A stretch of DNA of 64,000 nucleotides from CAYVQF01 sp964454015 (GCA_964454015.1 CAYVQF010000001.1:1-64000), one strand, 5' to 3'; counted from the first letter of the stretch, positions 1-9,738 are shown. A program made the numbers and translations. Notes: a model not told the origin generated them from the letters alone.

Positions 1-2841
1 ATGCTGGCGCTGCTGATCGCTGGGGCTTGTCCATTGATCTACACGCTCCTAGGGGAGTTGGGGGCGTGGTCGTGGCATCTCTACGCCTTTGGCGGGGAAC
101 GCCCAGGGTGGGTGGTGGCTCAGGTCGAGGCGCGCGCGCGTCCTGCGCTCTATACGGAGGCGCGGCATGCCGAGGCGCCCCTCTTCAAGCGCATCATCGA
201 TGTTGCCAACGACGCGATCCTGGTCATCGATTCGGAGCGTTTGCAGATCGTCGAGGCCAACCGCGCCGCCCTCGAGCTCTATGGCTACAGCCACCCGGAG
301 TTGTTGCAACGCTCGGCCTTGGATCTCTCAGCAGAGCCTGAGGCGACCCGGCAGACTTTGGCCTTGGAACAGAGCAAGATCTACGGGCGCCGGCATCGCC
401 GCAAAGATGGTACGGGCCTGGTGGTCGAAGCCAACACGTCGCGTTTGGCGTGGGAGGGACGTACTTTTCTCATCGCGGTGATCCGCGACGTGACCCAGTC
501 CTTCGCCCTGCAGCAAGCGCTGGCGCAATCCCAGCAGATGTTGCGCACCATCTTGGATACCATCCCGGCGCGGGTTTTCTGGAAAGACCTGGAAGGCCGA
601 TTTCTTGGCGCCAATCGGCGCTTCGCTGAGGATGCGGGCCGCGCGGATCCAGCCGACCTGGTTGGGCAGACCGATTACGATCAGGTCTGGGCGGTGGAGG
701 CCGAGGCCTTCCGCCGCGATGACCAGGAGGTGATCGCCACGGACCGACCCCGCATTGGCTATGAGGAGGTCCAGACCGGCCCTGGTGGGGTGCAGCGGTG
801 GTTGCGGACCTCCAAGATTCCTTTGCGAGATGGGCAGGGGCAGATCATGGGCCTCCTGGGCACCTACGAAGACATCAGCCACCTGAAGCGCGTCGAGGTG
901 GCCCTGCGCGAGAGCGAGGCCCGTTATCGGGAGCTTTTCTCCGAATCACCCGATGCCATCCTGGTGCTCGCCGGTGAGCGCATCATCGATTCCAACCGGG
1001 CGGCGGTGGCCTTGTTCGCGGCGCCGTCGCGGGAGGCCCTCGTTGGCTTGACGCCGTGGGAGATTTCGCCGGAGATGCAAGGCAATGGCGAAGCGTCGGC
1101 GGCGGCGGCGGCGGCCCACATCGCGCGCGCCTTGGACGAGGCACAGAAGTTCGAGTGGCAACACCAGCGCTTCGATGGCAGCACCTTCGTCGCCGAGGTG
1201 GGCCTGACGACTTTTCGCGTTGGCAATCAAGCCTATATGCAGGCGGTGATCCGGGATGTCACGGCTCACGCGATGGCCTTGGCGAGCTTAGAAGCCAGTC
1301 AGGAGCGCTACCGCAGTGTGGCCGTGTGTACGGGACAGTTGGTGTACGAGTATTTCGTCGAGAGCGGGCGCGTGGTGTGGGGCGGCGCGGTTGAGAGCAT
1401 CACCGGCTACAGCGAAGAGGACTTTGCTGCTGTCGACATCGAGGGTTGGCGCGCGCGCTTGCATCCTGATGACGCGGCGCGGGTGATGGCGGCCCTTGAG
1501 CTGGCCCAGGCGCAGGGGACGCCTTTTCAAGTCAATTATCGCTTTAGACGCCGAGATGGGGTCTATCTGGCGATTGAAGAGAGTGGGGCGTGGCTGGGGG
1601 GAGGTGAGGGGAGTCCACTTCGCCTGGTGGGCAGCATGAAGGATGTCAGCGCGGTGGTCGCGGCATTGGAGACCAGCAAGCGGCTCGAAGCGCAACTTCT
1701 ACAGGCGCAGAAGATGGAAGCCGTCGGGCGCTTGGCCGGTGGGATCGCCCACGATTTCAACAATAGTTTGATGGGCATCATGGGCAACTTGAGCTTGGTC
1801 ATGATGGATCTCGATGAGAGCGACCCCGACTACGCCACGCTGCTGGAGATCGCCCGTGCCGCCGAGAGCGCGACGGCCCTGACGCGCCAATTGCTGGCGT
1901 TCTCTCGTAAGCAGATCATACAACCACGGGTCTTCGACCTCGACCGCCTCATTCTGGACATGCACCGGATGTTGACGCGATTGCTCGGCGAGGATGTGCA
2001 GCTCGAGACGGTGACGCGTCCTGGTGGCTCTCGCATCAAGGCTGACCCCGGGCAGATCGAGCAGGCCATCGTCAACTTGGCGGTCAACGCCCGCGACGCC
2101 ATGCCCACAGGTGGACGGCTCACCATCGAGACCGCCGAGGTGATCTTCGATGAGGAGATCATCAAGCGGCATCCTCTTTTGGAAGCAGGTACCTTCGTCA
2201 TGCTCGCCGTGACCGACACGGGGATCGGCATGGACGATGCCGTGAAGGCGCATCTCTTCGAGCCCTTCTTCACCACCAAAGAGGCGGGCAAGGGCACGGG
2301 GCTGGGCTTGTCCATGGTCTACGGGGCGGTGGTGCAGCACGGAGGCAGCATCGAGGTCTATTCCGAGCCCGGCCAGGGGAGCTCCTTCAAGCTCTATTTC
2401 CCGGCCAGTGCCGAGGTGGAGGGGCAGGTCCGGCGGACGCGTTCGGGCGCCACCTTGCCTGGTGGCCACGAGACCATCCTCGTGGTCGAGGACGACGATG
2501 TGGTGCGCCATGTGGCCGAGCGCTTGTTGCAGCGCCTGGGTTACCGCGTGCTGTGTTGCGCTTCACCCGAGGCGGCCATTGCCCTGGTCGAGCAAGCCGT
2601 CGAGCACATCGATCTGCTCTTGACCGATGTGGTCATGCCGGGGATGAACGGGCGCCAACTCGCGCAGGAGCTCGTGGCGCGCTTACCCCAACTGAAGGTG
2701 TGTTACACGTCAGGCTACACGGAGAACGTCATCGTTCATCACGGGGTTTTGGAGAACGACTTGGACTACCTGGCCAAACCCTACACCCATCAGGCCCTGG
2801 CGGTGATGGTGCGCGCCATCTTGGATAGGCAGATCGATTAG
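1..2841 (+). CDS. Hybrid sensor histidine kinase, four PAS domains, HisKA, HATPase and receiver (5' end probably cut)
   Basis: Autophosphorylating sensor kinase with its own receiver domain. The first residues are hydrophobic and run straight into PAS repeats, so the ATG at base 1 may be internal and the true N-terminus may lie outside the window. Four PAS/PAC units follow at about residues 60-170, 175-295, 300-425 and 430-555; several end in the typical VIRDVT or EDISHLK type PAC tail. The dimerisation/phospho-acceptor motif GGIAHDFNN has its His at residue 584. The ATPase shows an N box (NARDAMP), G1 (DTGIGMD), F box (EPFFTTKE) and G2 (GTGLGLS). A receiver at about 820-940 has the phospho-acceptor Asp at 876 (LLTDVVMPGMNG) and a late Lys in AKPY. 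The AHDFNN H-box type is common in PAS hybrid kinases. No output regulator lies next to it. Confidence 0.93.
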   Translation: MLALLIAGACPLIYTLLGELGAWSWHLYAFGGERPGWVVAQVEARARPALYTEARHAEAPLFKRIIDVANDAILVIDSERLQIVEANRAALELYGYSHPELLQRSALDLSAEPEATRQTLALEQSKIYGRRHRRKDGTGLVVEANTSRLAWEGRTFLIAVIRDVTQSFALQQALAQSQQMLRTILDTIPARVFWKDLEGRFLGANRRFAEDAGRADPADLVGQTDYDQVWAVEAEAFRRDDQEVIATDRPRIGYEEVQTGPGGVQRWLRTSKIPLRDGQGQIMGLLGTYEDISHLKRVEVALRESEARYRELFSESPDAILVLAGERIIDSNRAAVALFAAPSREALVGLTPWEISPEMQGNGEASAAAAAAHIARALDEAQKFEWQHQRFDGSTFVAEVGLTTFRVGNQAYMQAVIRDVTAHAMALASLEASQERYRSVAVCTGQLVYEYFVESGRVVWGGAVESITGYSEEDFAAVDIEGWRARLHPDDAARVMAALELAQAQGTPFQVNYRFRRRDGVYLAIEESGAWLGGGEGSPLRLVGSMKDVSAVVAALETSKRLEAQLLQAQKMEAVGRLAGGIAHDFNNSLMGIMGNLSLVMMDLDESDPDYATLLEIARAAESATALTRQLLAFSRKQIIQPRVFDLDRLILDMHRMLTRLLGEDVQLETVTRPGGSRIKADPGQIEQAIVNLAVNARDAMPTGGRLTIETAEVIFDEEIIKRHPLLEAGTFVMLAVTDTGIGMDDAVKAHLFEPFFTTKEAGKGTGLGLSMVYGAVVQHGGSIEVYSEPGQGSSFKLYFPASAEVEGQVRRTRSGATLPGGHETILVVEDDDVVRHVAERLLQRLGYRVLCCASPEAAIALVEQAVEHIDLLLTDVVMPGMNGRQLAQELVARLPQLKVCYTSGYTENVIVHHGVLENDLDYLAKPYTHQALAVMVRAILDRQID

Positions 2842-2868
2842 GGAGCACGCTTGGCCGAGGTGCATCCT

Positions 2869-3720
2869 TCAAGGATCGATGTAGAAATCAGGCAGCAGTG
2901 GGGTGCCGGGCGCGACGGCATAGGCGGTGAAGTCTTGCACGCCCTCGGCGCCCAAGACCTCTTCGTCCGTGAGGAGTTGGCCTTGGTAGCGATCCACGGG
3001 TGAACGCAGGATGGCCAAAACGGCATCGGCGACGATGGCCGGGTGGCGGGTGGCTTTGAGGGCGCTCTCGCCGAGCAGCCAGGCGATGGCGGCGGTGGCG
3101 ATGGCGGTCTTGGGCCACAAGGCGTTGACGGCGATCCCCGCGGCGGCGACCTCCTGGGCGAGGCCGAGGGTCAGCATGGACATCCCATATTTGGTGATGG
3201 TGTAGCCGGTTTTGCCCGCGAGCCAGTGTGGCGCCAGGTTGAGCGGCGGGCTCAGGTTCAGGATGTGGGCGCGGTCGCTGTTACGCAGGTGGGGGATGGC
3301 GTAGTGGGCGCAGGCGTAGGCGGCGCGTACGTTGACTTGCCACAGGAGGTCGAAGCGCTCCGGGCTGAGGGCCGCGACGGGCTCCAAGCGGATGGCGCCA
3401 GCGTTGTTGACGAGGGCGTCGATGCGGCCGAAGCGCGCCACCGTCGCGGCGATCATGGCCGCGATGGCTTGGTCGTCGCGGACGTCCAGGGGCACGGCCA
3501 GCGCCTGTCCTCCGATGGCCTCGATTTCGGAGGCCGTGTCGTGGATGGTGCCTTTGAGCTTCTGGGCGCTGTCATCGGTGGTCTTGGCGGCGACGACCAC
3601 GTTGGCGCCATGGGCCGCGAGGCTCAAGGCGATGGCTTTGCCAATGCCACGGCTAGCGCCGGTGACGATCACCGTGCGGTCGAGGAAGTCCTTGGTGATG
3701 GTTGTCGCGGTCGTTGGCAT
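2869..3720 (-). CDS. Short-chain dehydrogenase/reductase, HSDL2/citronellol-dehydrogenase-like
   Basis: NAD(P)-dependent oxidoreductase of the classical SDR fold, 283 residues. It shows the cofactor motif TGASRGIG at about residues 20-27, NNAG in strand 4, a Ser in NLSPP, and the catalytic YxxxK (YTITK). The segment KLKGTIHDTASEI and the NALWPKTAIATAAI region resemble the HSDL2-like branch that acts on fatty or terpenoid alcohols; substrate here is unknown. I chose the ATG at 3720 because the conserved fold starts just after it. An in-frame extension to 3828 is possible but its sequence looks non-conserved. The gene is transcribed convergently with the sensor kinase and divergently from the lipoprotein at 3865. 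Confidence 0.9.
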   Translation of the reverse strand: MPTTATTITKDFLDRTVIVTGASRGIGKAIALSLAAHGANVVVAAKTTDDSAQKLKGTIHDTASEIEAIGGQALAVPLDVRDDQAIAAMIAATVARFGRIDALVNNAGAIRLEPVAALSPERFDLLWQVNVRAAYACAHYAIPHLRNSDRAHILNLSPPLNLAPHWLAGKTGYTITKYGMSMLTLGLAQEVAAAGIAVNALWPKTAIATAAIAWLLGESALKATRHPAIVADAVLAILRSPVDRYQGQLLTDEEVLGAEGVQDFTAYAVAPGTPLLPDFYIDP

Positions 3721-3864
3721 GTTGGGCCTCTGAGCAAGGGGGGGGCACCCGTCAATGTGTTGCAAGAAGCTAAGGTGGTCGGGTTGGGAAGGCAAGGCGG
3801 CGGTGCTTTCTTGCGACGTTGACAACATCTGCTAGCGTATGGGGTAGGTCATGGGGGGCGGGGG

Positions 3865-4668
3865 ATGGAGAGCACGGTGAAGAGCACGAATCAAGTGGTG
3901 CGGGGCGCGTTGAGCGGTGGTTGGCTGTGGATTGTGGCGGCGCTATGGCTGATGGGAAGTGCTGCGTCGTGCTCTGATGTCCATCTGGAGCGGCCGGGGG
4001 TGCCTCTGATGGACTTGTGGGTGCCTGAAGTGTTGCCTCCCCCTGATGTGATGGACTGGCAGGAGCACGACAGCCCCGACGACGCTGAAATCGAGGACGT
4101 GGCACCCGACGTCGTGGTGGCGGGCTGTGCGTCGGATCGCGAGTGTGGCGGTGCGCGCCCCTATTGTGATGCGTCCCTGGGAGTCTGTGTGGCCTGTCGT
4201 GGGGACGGCGACTGTGAGGTTGGCGCCTGTGATTCCTTTACCAGGCAGTGCTTGCGTACCCCATGCGTGGTGGCCGCCGATTGTCTGGCGCCCGTGGAGA
4301 CCTGCACCAATGTGGCCGAGCCGATGCAGAAGGGCTACTGCGCTCCCTCGTGCCTGCCCTTCTCGCCGCGGTCTCTGTGCGCCGCTGACCAGTGGTGTTT
4401 CCCTTCGGTGGTGCAGAGTGGGACGGGGGTCTGTGTCCCAAGGCGCCAGGGTGGGCAGGTAGGGGAGCCGTGTCAGTGGAGTCCTCTGCCGCAGGGCACC
4501 TGTGGCGACGGCCTGTCCTGTCCCGATGATGGCTCTCAGGCGACCTGTCGTCACTTGTGTGATCCCTATAATGCGCAGTGCCCTGGAGGGGTGAGCTGTG
4601 ACATGAAGCCCGTCGAGACCTCGGAAGGCACGGTGCTTTCTGCCTTTGGTCTCTGTGTCAGGGGCTGA
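3865..4668 (+). CDS. Cys-rich surface lipoprotein, unknown function
   Basis: 267 residues. A hydrophobic segment (WLWIVAALWLMGSAAS) ends at Cys36, which fits a lipobox of the A-A-S-C kind, so a lipid-anchored protein is likely. An acidic, Pro-rich linker follows, then about 170 residues with many paired cysteines in DC..G...C style repeats, typical of small disulfide-rich modules. This style recurs in the lipoproteins at 14634 and 34363. No catalytic motif is visible. It may be secreted or exposed on the outer membrane. A purine-rich stretch (gggggcggggg) just before the ATG could serve as the ribosome site. Confidence 0.75.
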   Translation: MESTVKSTNQVVRGALSGGWLWIVAALWLMGSAASCSDVHLERPGVPLMDLWVPEVLPPPDVMDWQEHDSPDDAEIEDVAPDVVVAGCASDRECGGARPYCDASLGVCVACRGDGDCEVGACDSFTRQCLRTPCVVAADCLAPVETCTNVAEPMQKGYCAPSCLPFSPRSLCAADQWCFPSVVQSGTGVCVPRRQGGQVGEPCQWSPLPQGTCGDGLSCPDDGSQATCRHLCDPYNAQCPGGVSCDMKPVETSEGTVLSAFGLCVRG

Positions 4669-4784
4669 GCGCCTGGTTGACCTCCTCTGCTGAAGCCACT
4701 AGGTTGGCAGCAGTACAGGATCTTGACAGGCCTGGGCCGGCTGTGGCGATGCGGCAGCCCCCGCAATCAGGGAGGTTGGGACCA

Positions 4785-6440
4785 ATGGTAGGCAAGCGCT
4801 TGACGGGATATGTCCTTTGGACGCTGGGGTGGGCGCTGATGGCCTGTGGTGGGCCGCAAGGTCCGGTCGCGGCCACTCCAGGAGAGGGCGCCCCTGACGC
4901 GCTGCCGGCCGAGGTGAGTCCGAGCGAGCTGGGCGAGCAGGTGTTTCGTTTTGCCATTGCAGCGCGGCCGCGGACCATGGATCCGGCGCTGGTCCGCGAC
5001 AGCATGTCGGCCCAGGTCGTGGTGAACGCTTTCGAAGGGCTCCTGGTGCGCGACGGCGCTGGGCAGCGTCTGCGCCTTGGCATGGCTGCCGACTACCGTA
5101 TCAGCGAGGACCAGCGGGTCTATCGCTTCGTGCTGCGTGACGATGCGCGCTGGTCCGACGGTGTGGCCTTGACAGCCCAAGATTTCGTGCACGCGTGGAA
5201 GCGGGTGCTCTATCCTTCGACAGCGTCGGAGTACGCCTGGTTGCTGACCGAGGCGGCCCAAGTCAAGGGTGCTCACGCTTTCAACACGGGGCGGAGCGGT
5301 GGTGAGGATTTGGGCATCCGGGCGATAGATGCCAAGACCCTGGAGATCGAGCTGGTGGAGCCGGTCCCCTACTTTCTCGAGCTGTTGGCTTTCCCCACCC
5401 TGATGCCCATCCCGAGCCACCGCGACATTGCCGGTGAGCCCTGGTGCCAGTCCGACGCGTGGGTATCGAATGGGGCCTATGTGGTGTCGGCTGCGTCGAG
5501 CCCGAACCGCTACGTCTTGGTGGCCAATCCCTATCACTGGAGCCATGAGACCTTGCAGGTGGAGCAGTTGGAGCTCCATGTCATCGAGAGTGACGTCGAG
5601 CGGGTGGCGGCTTTTGAGCGCGGGGAGATCGACTGGACGGGTCCCCAGCCCCTGCCTTTGCAGCAAGTGCACCGCATGGCGGAGCGCCCGGAGTTTCGCC
5701 AGGAGCCTTACCTGGGAGTCGAATACCTCCTGCTCAACACGCGCAGCGGGCCTCTGGCGGACCAGCGCGTGCGCCAAGCGCTGATGATGGTCTTGGATCG
5801 CGACGAGGTCTTGATGCGGGCGCTCTCTGGCGTTGGGCAAGCGGCCTATGGTTTCGTGCCACCGCTGACGGGCTATTCGACGAGTGTGCGGGCCCAGCGA
5901 GATGTGGTCGCGGCCAAAGGCCTGCTCAGCGAGGCGGGCTATGGGGAGGGGACGAGCTTCCCCACCCTGACCTACCTCTATCCGGCCAGCAATAGTAACG
6001 CCGAGCGGGTGGCCGAGGTGGTGGTGAACCAATGGCAGAGCCAACTTGGCATTCGCGTTGGCAAAGAGGCGGTGCCGCTGGGTGAGCTCTCGGATCGCAT
6101 CCATCGGGGTGACTTCGCCATCGCCCGCGCCGCTTGGGCGGCTGATTTTCTCGATCCAGTCTCTTTTCTCGGGATTTGGACCAGCGACTCGCCCAATAAC
6201 AGCACGGGTTGGAAAGATCTTGGCTACGATGGGCTGTTGAGCCAAGCCAGGAGCGCTGGTGATCGGGCGCAGCGTTTTGCGATTTACGCGCAGGCTGAAG
6301 CGTTGTTGAGCGAGCATGTGCCTGTGATTCCTCTTTTTTATGGCGCACAGACCTTTTTGCTGGCCAACCACGTGCGGGGTTTCGTCGCCAATCGCATGAA
6401 CCTGCATGTGCTGCGGGAGCTGGCGCTGATTGGGCGCTAA
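4785..6440 (+). CDS. ABC transporter substrate-binding lipoprotein, oligopeptide/dipeptide (OppA/DppA, SBP_bac_5) family
   Basis: 551 residues. The ATG at 4785 has ggagg 10 nt upstream and gives a clean lipoprotein signal (LGWALMACG, Cys21); an earlier in-frame start at 4677 would bury this signal. The mature part reads as a family 5 extracellular solute-binding protein: RTMDPALVRDSMSAQV, a YRFVLRDDARWSDG segment, EYLLLNTRSGPLADQRVRQAL and a C-terminal hinge with QAEALLSEHVPVIPLFY. These binding proteins deliver peptides to an Opp/Dpp importer. No permease or ATPase genes are adjacent, so the partner transporter must be encoded elsewhere, or the protein is an orphan binder. Confidence 0.92.
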   Translation: MVGKRLTGYVLWTLGWALMACGGPQGPVAATPGEGAPDALPAEVSPSELGEQVFRFAIAARPRTMDPALVRDSMSAQVVVNAFEGLLVRDGAGQRLRLGMAADYRISEDQRVYRFVLRDDARWSDGVALTAQDFVHAWKRVLYPSTASEYAWLLTEAAQVKGAHAFNTGRSGGEDLGIRAIDAKTLEIELVEPVPYFLELLAFPTLMPIPSHRDIAGEPWCQSDAWVSNGAYVVSAASSPNRYVLVANPYHWSHETLQVEQLELHVIESDVERVAAFERGEIDWTGPQPLPLQQVHRMAERPEFRQEPYLGVEYLLLNTRSGPLADQRVRQALMMVLDRDEVLMRALSGVGQAAYGFVPPLTGYSTSVRAQRDVVAAKGLLSEAGYGEGTSFPTLTYLYPASNSNAERVAEVVVNQWQSQLGIRVGKEAVPLGELSDRIHRGDFAIARAAWAADFLDPVSFLGIWTSDSPNNSTGWKDLGYDGLLSQARSAGDRAQRFAIYAQAEALLSEHVPVIPLFYGAQTFLLANHVRGFVANRMNLHVLRELALIGR

Positions 6441-6568
6441 GGGGGCTCGGGGCAAGACATAGGGCTGGTCATGAGCACAGGTGAGCCTTAGACTTGGAGA
6501 GCATGAGAGGGTGGTCCTCGGTTTGGGGCCGTCTCGTCCCAGGGGAATGGGAAAGGAAGAGCGAGAAG

Positions 6569-7894
6569 ATGCGCGGGTCTGGGTCTTGGTGGTGCTTGGT
6601 CTTCGGTGTGACATTGTTGGCCTGTGGTCCCCAGCAACAACATCTCATGGAGGATGTGGTGGCTGAGGTGGAGCCGGAGCCTGAGGAGGTCTTTGAGGCG
6701 GCGCGACACCCTGAACACCTGCCTTTGCATCCCAGACGGCTGACCTTTGCGGTGGTTGGGGACCTGAACGGGCGCTACGGGTCGACGCTGTACAACGAAG
6801 AAGTGCATCGCGCCGTGGAGAAGATCATCGCCAAGAAGCCCGACCTGGTCATCAGCGTGGGCGATATGGTGGCGGGGCAGCGCGCGAAGCTGAATTACGC
6901 CGCTATGTGGGAGAGCTTTCACACGGTGGTGTCGGATCCTCTGGCTGAGGCGGGGATACCTTTCGCCGTGGTCGTGGGTAACCACGATGGTTCGGCCTAC
7001 CCACGTTACGCCGAGGAGCGAGAGATCTATGTGGAGCAATGGTTGACGCGGCGGCCCGAGGTCGATTTCGTCGATGACCGCTTCTATCCGCTCTACTACG
7101 CCTTTACCTTGCATGATGTGCTCTTTGTCGGCTTGGACGCCACGACCATCGGGCCGCTGGACCCCGGGCAGCGGGCTTGGTTGGCTGAGCTGTTGGCGCG
7201 CTACGATCATTACGATGTCAAAGTGCTCTTTGCCCACTTGCCCCTGGTGCCCATCGTCGAGCGCAAGGGGAGGGAGATCATCCGCGACGCCGAGCTGGAG
7301 TCGCTCTTGGAGCGGCATCGGGTGACCCTCTTCATGTCGGGACACCACCACGCCTACTATCCAGCCCGCATGGGACAGACCACCCTGCTGCACGTCGGCT
7401 GCTTGGGGGGAGGGCCGCGGCCGCTGCGCAACCAGCCGGTGAACTCACCGCGCACCATGTCCTTCGTGAGCGTCGGTGGTGAAGGGGCGTTGGGCTGGGC
7501 CCCAGGGCAGGCGCCGCTGCGGATCGACACCTACCTGGCGCCGCGTTTCGAGCGCCGCATCGAGCCGCAGACGCTGCCGCCGATTCTCCTTTTGGGGGAG
7601 CGTGCCTTGGCGCGGGTGGATGTGGACGAGGTGGAAGCGTCGGTGGCCTTGGCGGCCATGCTGGCGCCTTATCAAGGGGCGCTGGGCGTGGGCGCCTATG
7701 TGGCGATGCGGATGCGGCATCGTCAGGGTTTGCCGCCCTATCGCGGCCTGGCCCTGGTCTCAGAGCACGCCGGCCACCGGGAGGATGGGAAAGTGTCGTG
7801 GCCACCGCCGGGTGACTTTCCCCACCCTCCTTTGCTCGAGCCTCCTCGCTTTCGCGTCCTGGAACGGACGCCGCCCGGGCTCCCGCTGCCCTGA
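6569..7894 (+). CDS. Calcineurin-like metallophosphoesterase lipoprotein
   Basis: 441 residues. The start at 6569 has aaaggaaga upstream and places a lipobox at Cys19 (VTLLACG); the longer frame from 6494 lacks a signal. Motifs of the dinuclear metallophosphoesterase fold are in order: VGDLNG, SVGDMV, VVGNHDG, FAHLPL and SGHHHAYYP. The first motif, normally D-x-H, is D-x-N here, so one metal ligand is substituted. The last 110 residues after the core are not recognised and include Pro-rich segments. Substrate unknown. It stands alone and ends 3 bases before the convergent rnz stop. Confidence 0.85.
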   Translation: MRGSGSWWCLVFGVTLLACGPQQQHLMEDVVAEVEPEPEEVFEAARHPEHLPLHPRRLTFAVVGDLNGRYGSTLYNEEVHRAVEKIIAKKPDLVISVGDMVAGQRAKLNYAAMWESFHTVVSDPLAEAGIPFAVVVGNHDGSAYPRYAEEREIYVEQWLTRRPEVDFVDDRFYPLYYAFTLHDVLFVGLDATTIGPLDPGQRAWLAELLARYDHYDVKVLFAHLPLVPIVERKGREIIRDAELESLLERHRVTLFMSGHHHAYYPARMGQTTLLHVGCLGGGPRPLRNQPVNSPRTMSFVSVGGEGALGWAPGQAPLRIDTYLAPRFERRIEPQTLPPILLLGERALARVDVDEVEASVALAAMLAPYQGALGVGAYVAMRMRHRQGLPPYRGLALVSEHAGHREDGKVSWPPPGDFPHPPLLEPPRFRVLERTPPGLPLP

Positions 7895-7897
7895 AAC

Positions 7898-8815
7898 TCA
7901 GGCTTTGATCCGTTTGGGTACGGCGATGTGATCGAGATCCCGGGCGACGACCACGTTGGGAAAGATCTCCTGGGCCTCATGGAGAAAGGGCGCCGTGCTG
8001 GGGTAGCGTTGGGAGAAGTGGCTGAGGACGAGCTTGGTCGCACCCGACTCGCGGGCGATGCGTGCCGCTTGTGCTGCCGTCAGGTGCCCGTTGGCTTGGG
8101 CCTCGCGCGACTCGGAGCTGAGGTAGGTGGATTCACAGATGAGCAGGTCCGCCTTCTCTGCCAGGGCGAAGGCGTTGTCACAGAGGCGGGTGTCCATGAC
8201 GAAGGCGACCCGTTGACCCGGGCGGAAGAGGCTGACCTCATCGAGGGTGACTCTGGCATCAGCCGTCTCGAGCCACCCCTGGCGTTTGAGTACACCCACG
8301 GCAGGGCCAGCAATGCCAAAAGCCGCCAGCTTGTCTGGGAGCATGGTGCAGTCGTCGTGTTCTTCGAGGCGGTAGCCCCAAGTGTCGACGCCGTGGTCCA
8401 AGGGCAGGCAGGAGAGGGTGAACTTGCGGCCGCGATACTGGGGCCCTGCGTTGTGAATGGGGCAGGCCTTGACCTCGATCTGGTTCTGGAAAATCGAAGC
8501 GCGGCGGAGACGATCATAGAAGACCTGCCCCGAGGCCGGGTAGTAGACCTCGACCCGGTGCTGGGCCTTGTCGAGGGAGAGGCGCTGGGTCACCCCTGCC
8601 AGTCCCAGGCAGTGATCGCCGTGAAAGTGGGTGATGGCGATGCGGGTAATGCTCGAGGCGGAGAGGTCCGCCAGGGTGAGCTGGCGTTGGGTCCCTTCGC
8701 CGGGATCGAAGAGGATGCCTTCTTCGTCCCAACGCAGGAAGTATCCGTTGTGGTTGCGATAGCGGGTGGGGACTTGACTGGCCGTGCCCAGGACGACCAA
8801 CTCGCGGATGGACAT
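7898..8815 (-). CDS. rnz: Ribonuclease Z (tRNA 3' processing endonuclease)
   Basis: 305 residues, the usual length for the short bacterial form. Metallo-beta-lactamase fold: an N-terminal VVLGTASQVPT, then the zinc motif HFHGDHCLGL (His63, His65, Asp67, His68), an aspartate in FVMDTRLCDNA and a C-terminal LSHFSQRY His motif. RNase Z removes the 3' trailer of tRNA precursors in the cytoplasm. A strong ribosome site (gaggag) precedes the ATG at 8815. It lies 31 bases downstream of the GNAT-like gene on the same strand and is probably co-transcribed with it. Confidence 0.92.
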   Translation of the reverse strand: MSIRELVVLGTASQVPTRYRNHNGYFLRWDEEGILFDPGEGTQRQLTLADLSASSITRIAITHFHGDHCLGLAGVTQRLSLDKAQHRVEVYYPASGQVFYDRLRRASIFQNQIEVKACPIHNAGPQYRGRKFTLSCLPLDHGVDTWGYRLEEHDDCTMLPDKLAAFGIAGPAVGVLKRQGWLETADARVTLDEVSLFRPGQRVAFVMDTRLCDNAFALAEKADLLICESTYLSSESREAQANGHLTAAQAARIARESGATKLVLSHFSQRYPSTAPFLHEAQEIFPNVVVARDLDHIAVPKRIKA

Positions 8816-8846
8816 GCAGGCTCCTCGATGAGCGCAGGCTCTGGGC

Positions 8847-9692
8847 TCAGCGCAAACGCAAGAGGCGGAAGCGCCCCTTTGAGGTAAAATCGACGCTCTT
8901 GAAGGCTTCGACCCAGACCTCTTTACTCAAGTCGACAAAGCTCAGCAACTCCTTGGTGTCTTTTAGGGTGAGAGCGGCCAAGTGGGAGAGGATACCGCTG
9001 AGCACCCGCGGACGGCGGAAGGGAAGCGGCACGTAGAGCCGCTCCAGGAGGGTGGCGCCGCTGTCGTGGGGGATCTTCTCGCCGAAGAAGACGATCTTGC
9101 CCTTCTGCTGCCCCAAAAGCGCGCGCTTCTCGTCGATGAGCATCTTGCAGTGGGCCTCGTGCGCTTGTTTGGCCGTGCGACGCGGATCGACCCCCCAGTC
9201 TTCGATCATCTGCTCGGCGCAAAGCTCCTCCACGGTCTTGCTCTCCTTGGCCGTGGCAGCAAAAGCGTTGTAGCCCTCTTTCGGCGCCGGCGCTTGGGAG
9301 AGAGAGAAGAGCTCGCGGCGCAAGTCCGCGACCAGCGTCCGCTTGACGCCTTTGAAGGTCTGCCAAAAGGTGTCGATGATGTCTTCAGGTCCGAAAACCT
9401 GGTGCGTGCCGCCTGTGGAAATGCGGCCGCCTACGGCGCGCGCCATGGAGTCACCCAGGGCGCGGGCAGACTCGTGGTTGATGGCGTGAATGTTGGCGAA
9501 ACTGTCCAAGACCCAGGCAACGGCGTGCAGCTCCCCTGCCGTCCAGGCACCATACCACCATCCGCCGTGGGCGGACGGCGCCAGCGCCGCCTGACGGATC
9601 ATGAGCGCCTCGTAGTGGCCTGCTGGTGTGACCAGGGCCGTGATTTTGCTGTGATCCTTGGGGCCGATTTCTGAACACTGATATTGAGCCAT
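8847..9692 (-). CDS. Possible GNAT-fold acetyltransferase-like protein
   Basis: 281 residues, no confident family. The first half (WWYGAWTAGELHAVAWV, then THQVFGPEDIIDTFWQTF) resembles the N-terminal half of two-domain GNAT proteins. The second half has a strand-loop pattern (GKIVFFGEKIP, ERLYVPLPFRRPRVLSGIL, LLSFVDLSKEVWVEAFKSVDF) like the acetyl-CoA fold's strands 4-6, but the pyrophosphate-binding R/Q-x-x-G-x-G/A loop is not intact. Catalysis is therefore doubtful. The ATG at 9692 is preceded by ggggag. It heads a probable two-gene unit with rnz. The GNAT assignment is inference; a different alpha/beta fold is possible. Confidence 0.6.
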   Translation of the reverse strand: MAQYQCSEIGPKDHSKITALVTPAGHYEALMIRQAALAPSAHGGWWYGAWTAGELHAVAWVLDSFANIHAINHESARALGDSMARAVGGRISTGGTHQVFGPEDIIDTFWQTFKGVKRTLVADLRRELFSLSQAPAPKEGYNAFAATAKESKTVEELCAEQMIEDWGVDPRRTAKQAHEAHCKMLIDEKRALLGQQKGKIVFFGEKIPHDSGATLLERLYVPLPFRRPRVLSGILSHLAALTLKDTKELLSFVDLSKEVWVEAFKSVDFTSKGRFRLLRLR

Positions 9693-9738
9693 GGTGCTCC
9701 CCGATGCTGAGGGCTAAGGTGTTGAGGTGTGGGCGAAC

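Noticed and set aside
3043..3822. 259-residue plus-strand frame opposite the SDR gene
   Set aside because: Shadow frame, Gly/Val/Asp-biased; the minus strand has all SDR motifs.
3819..3847. Promoter for the lipoprotein at 3865 based on TTGACA at 3819
   Set aside because: No acceptable -10 hexamer at 16-18 bases.
4767..6614. 615-residue open frame antisense to the OppA-like gene
   Set aside because: Long antisense frames are common in GC-rich DNA; its translation is His/Gln/Arg-rich without motifs, while the plus strand has a clear family.
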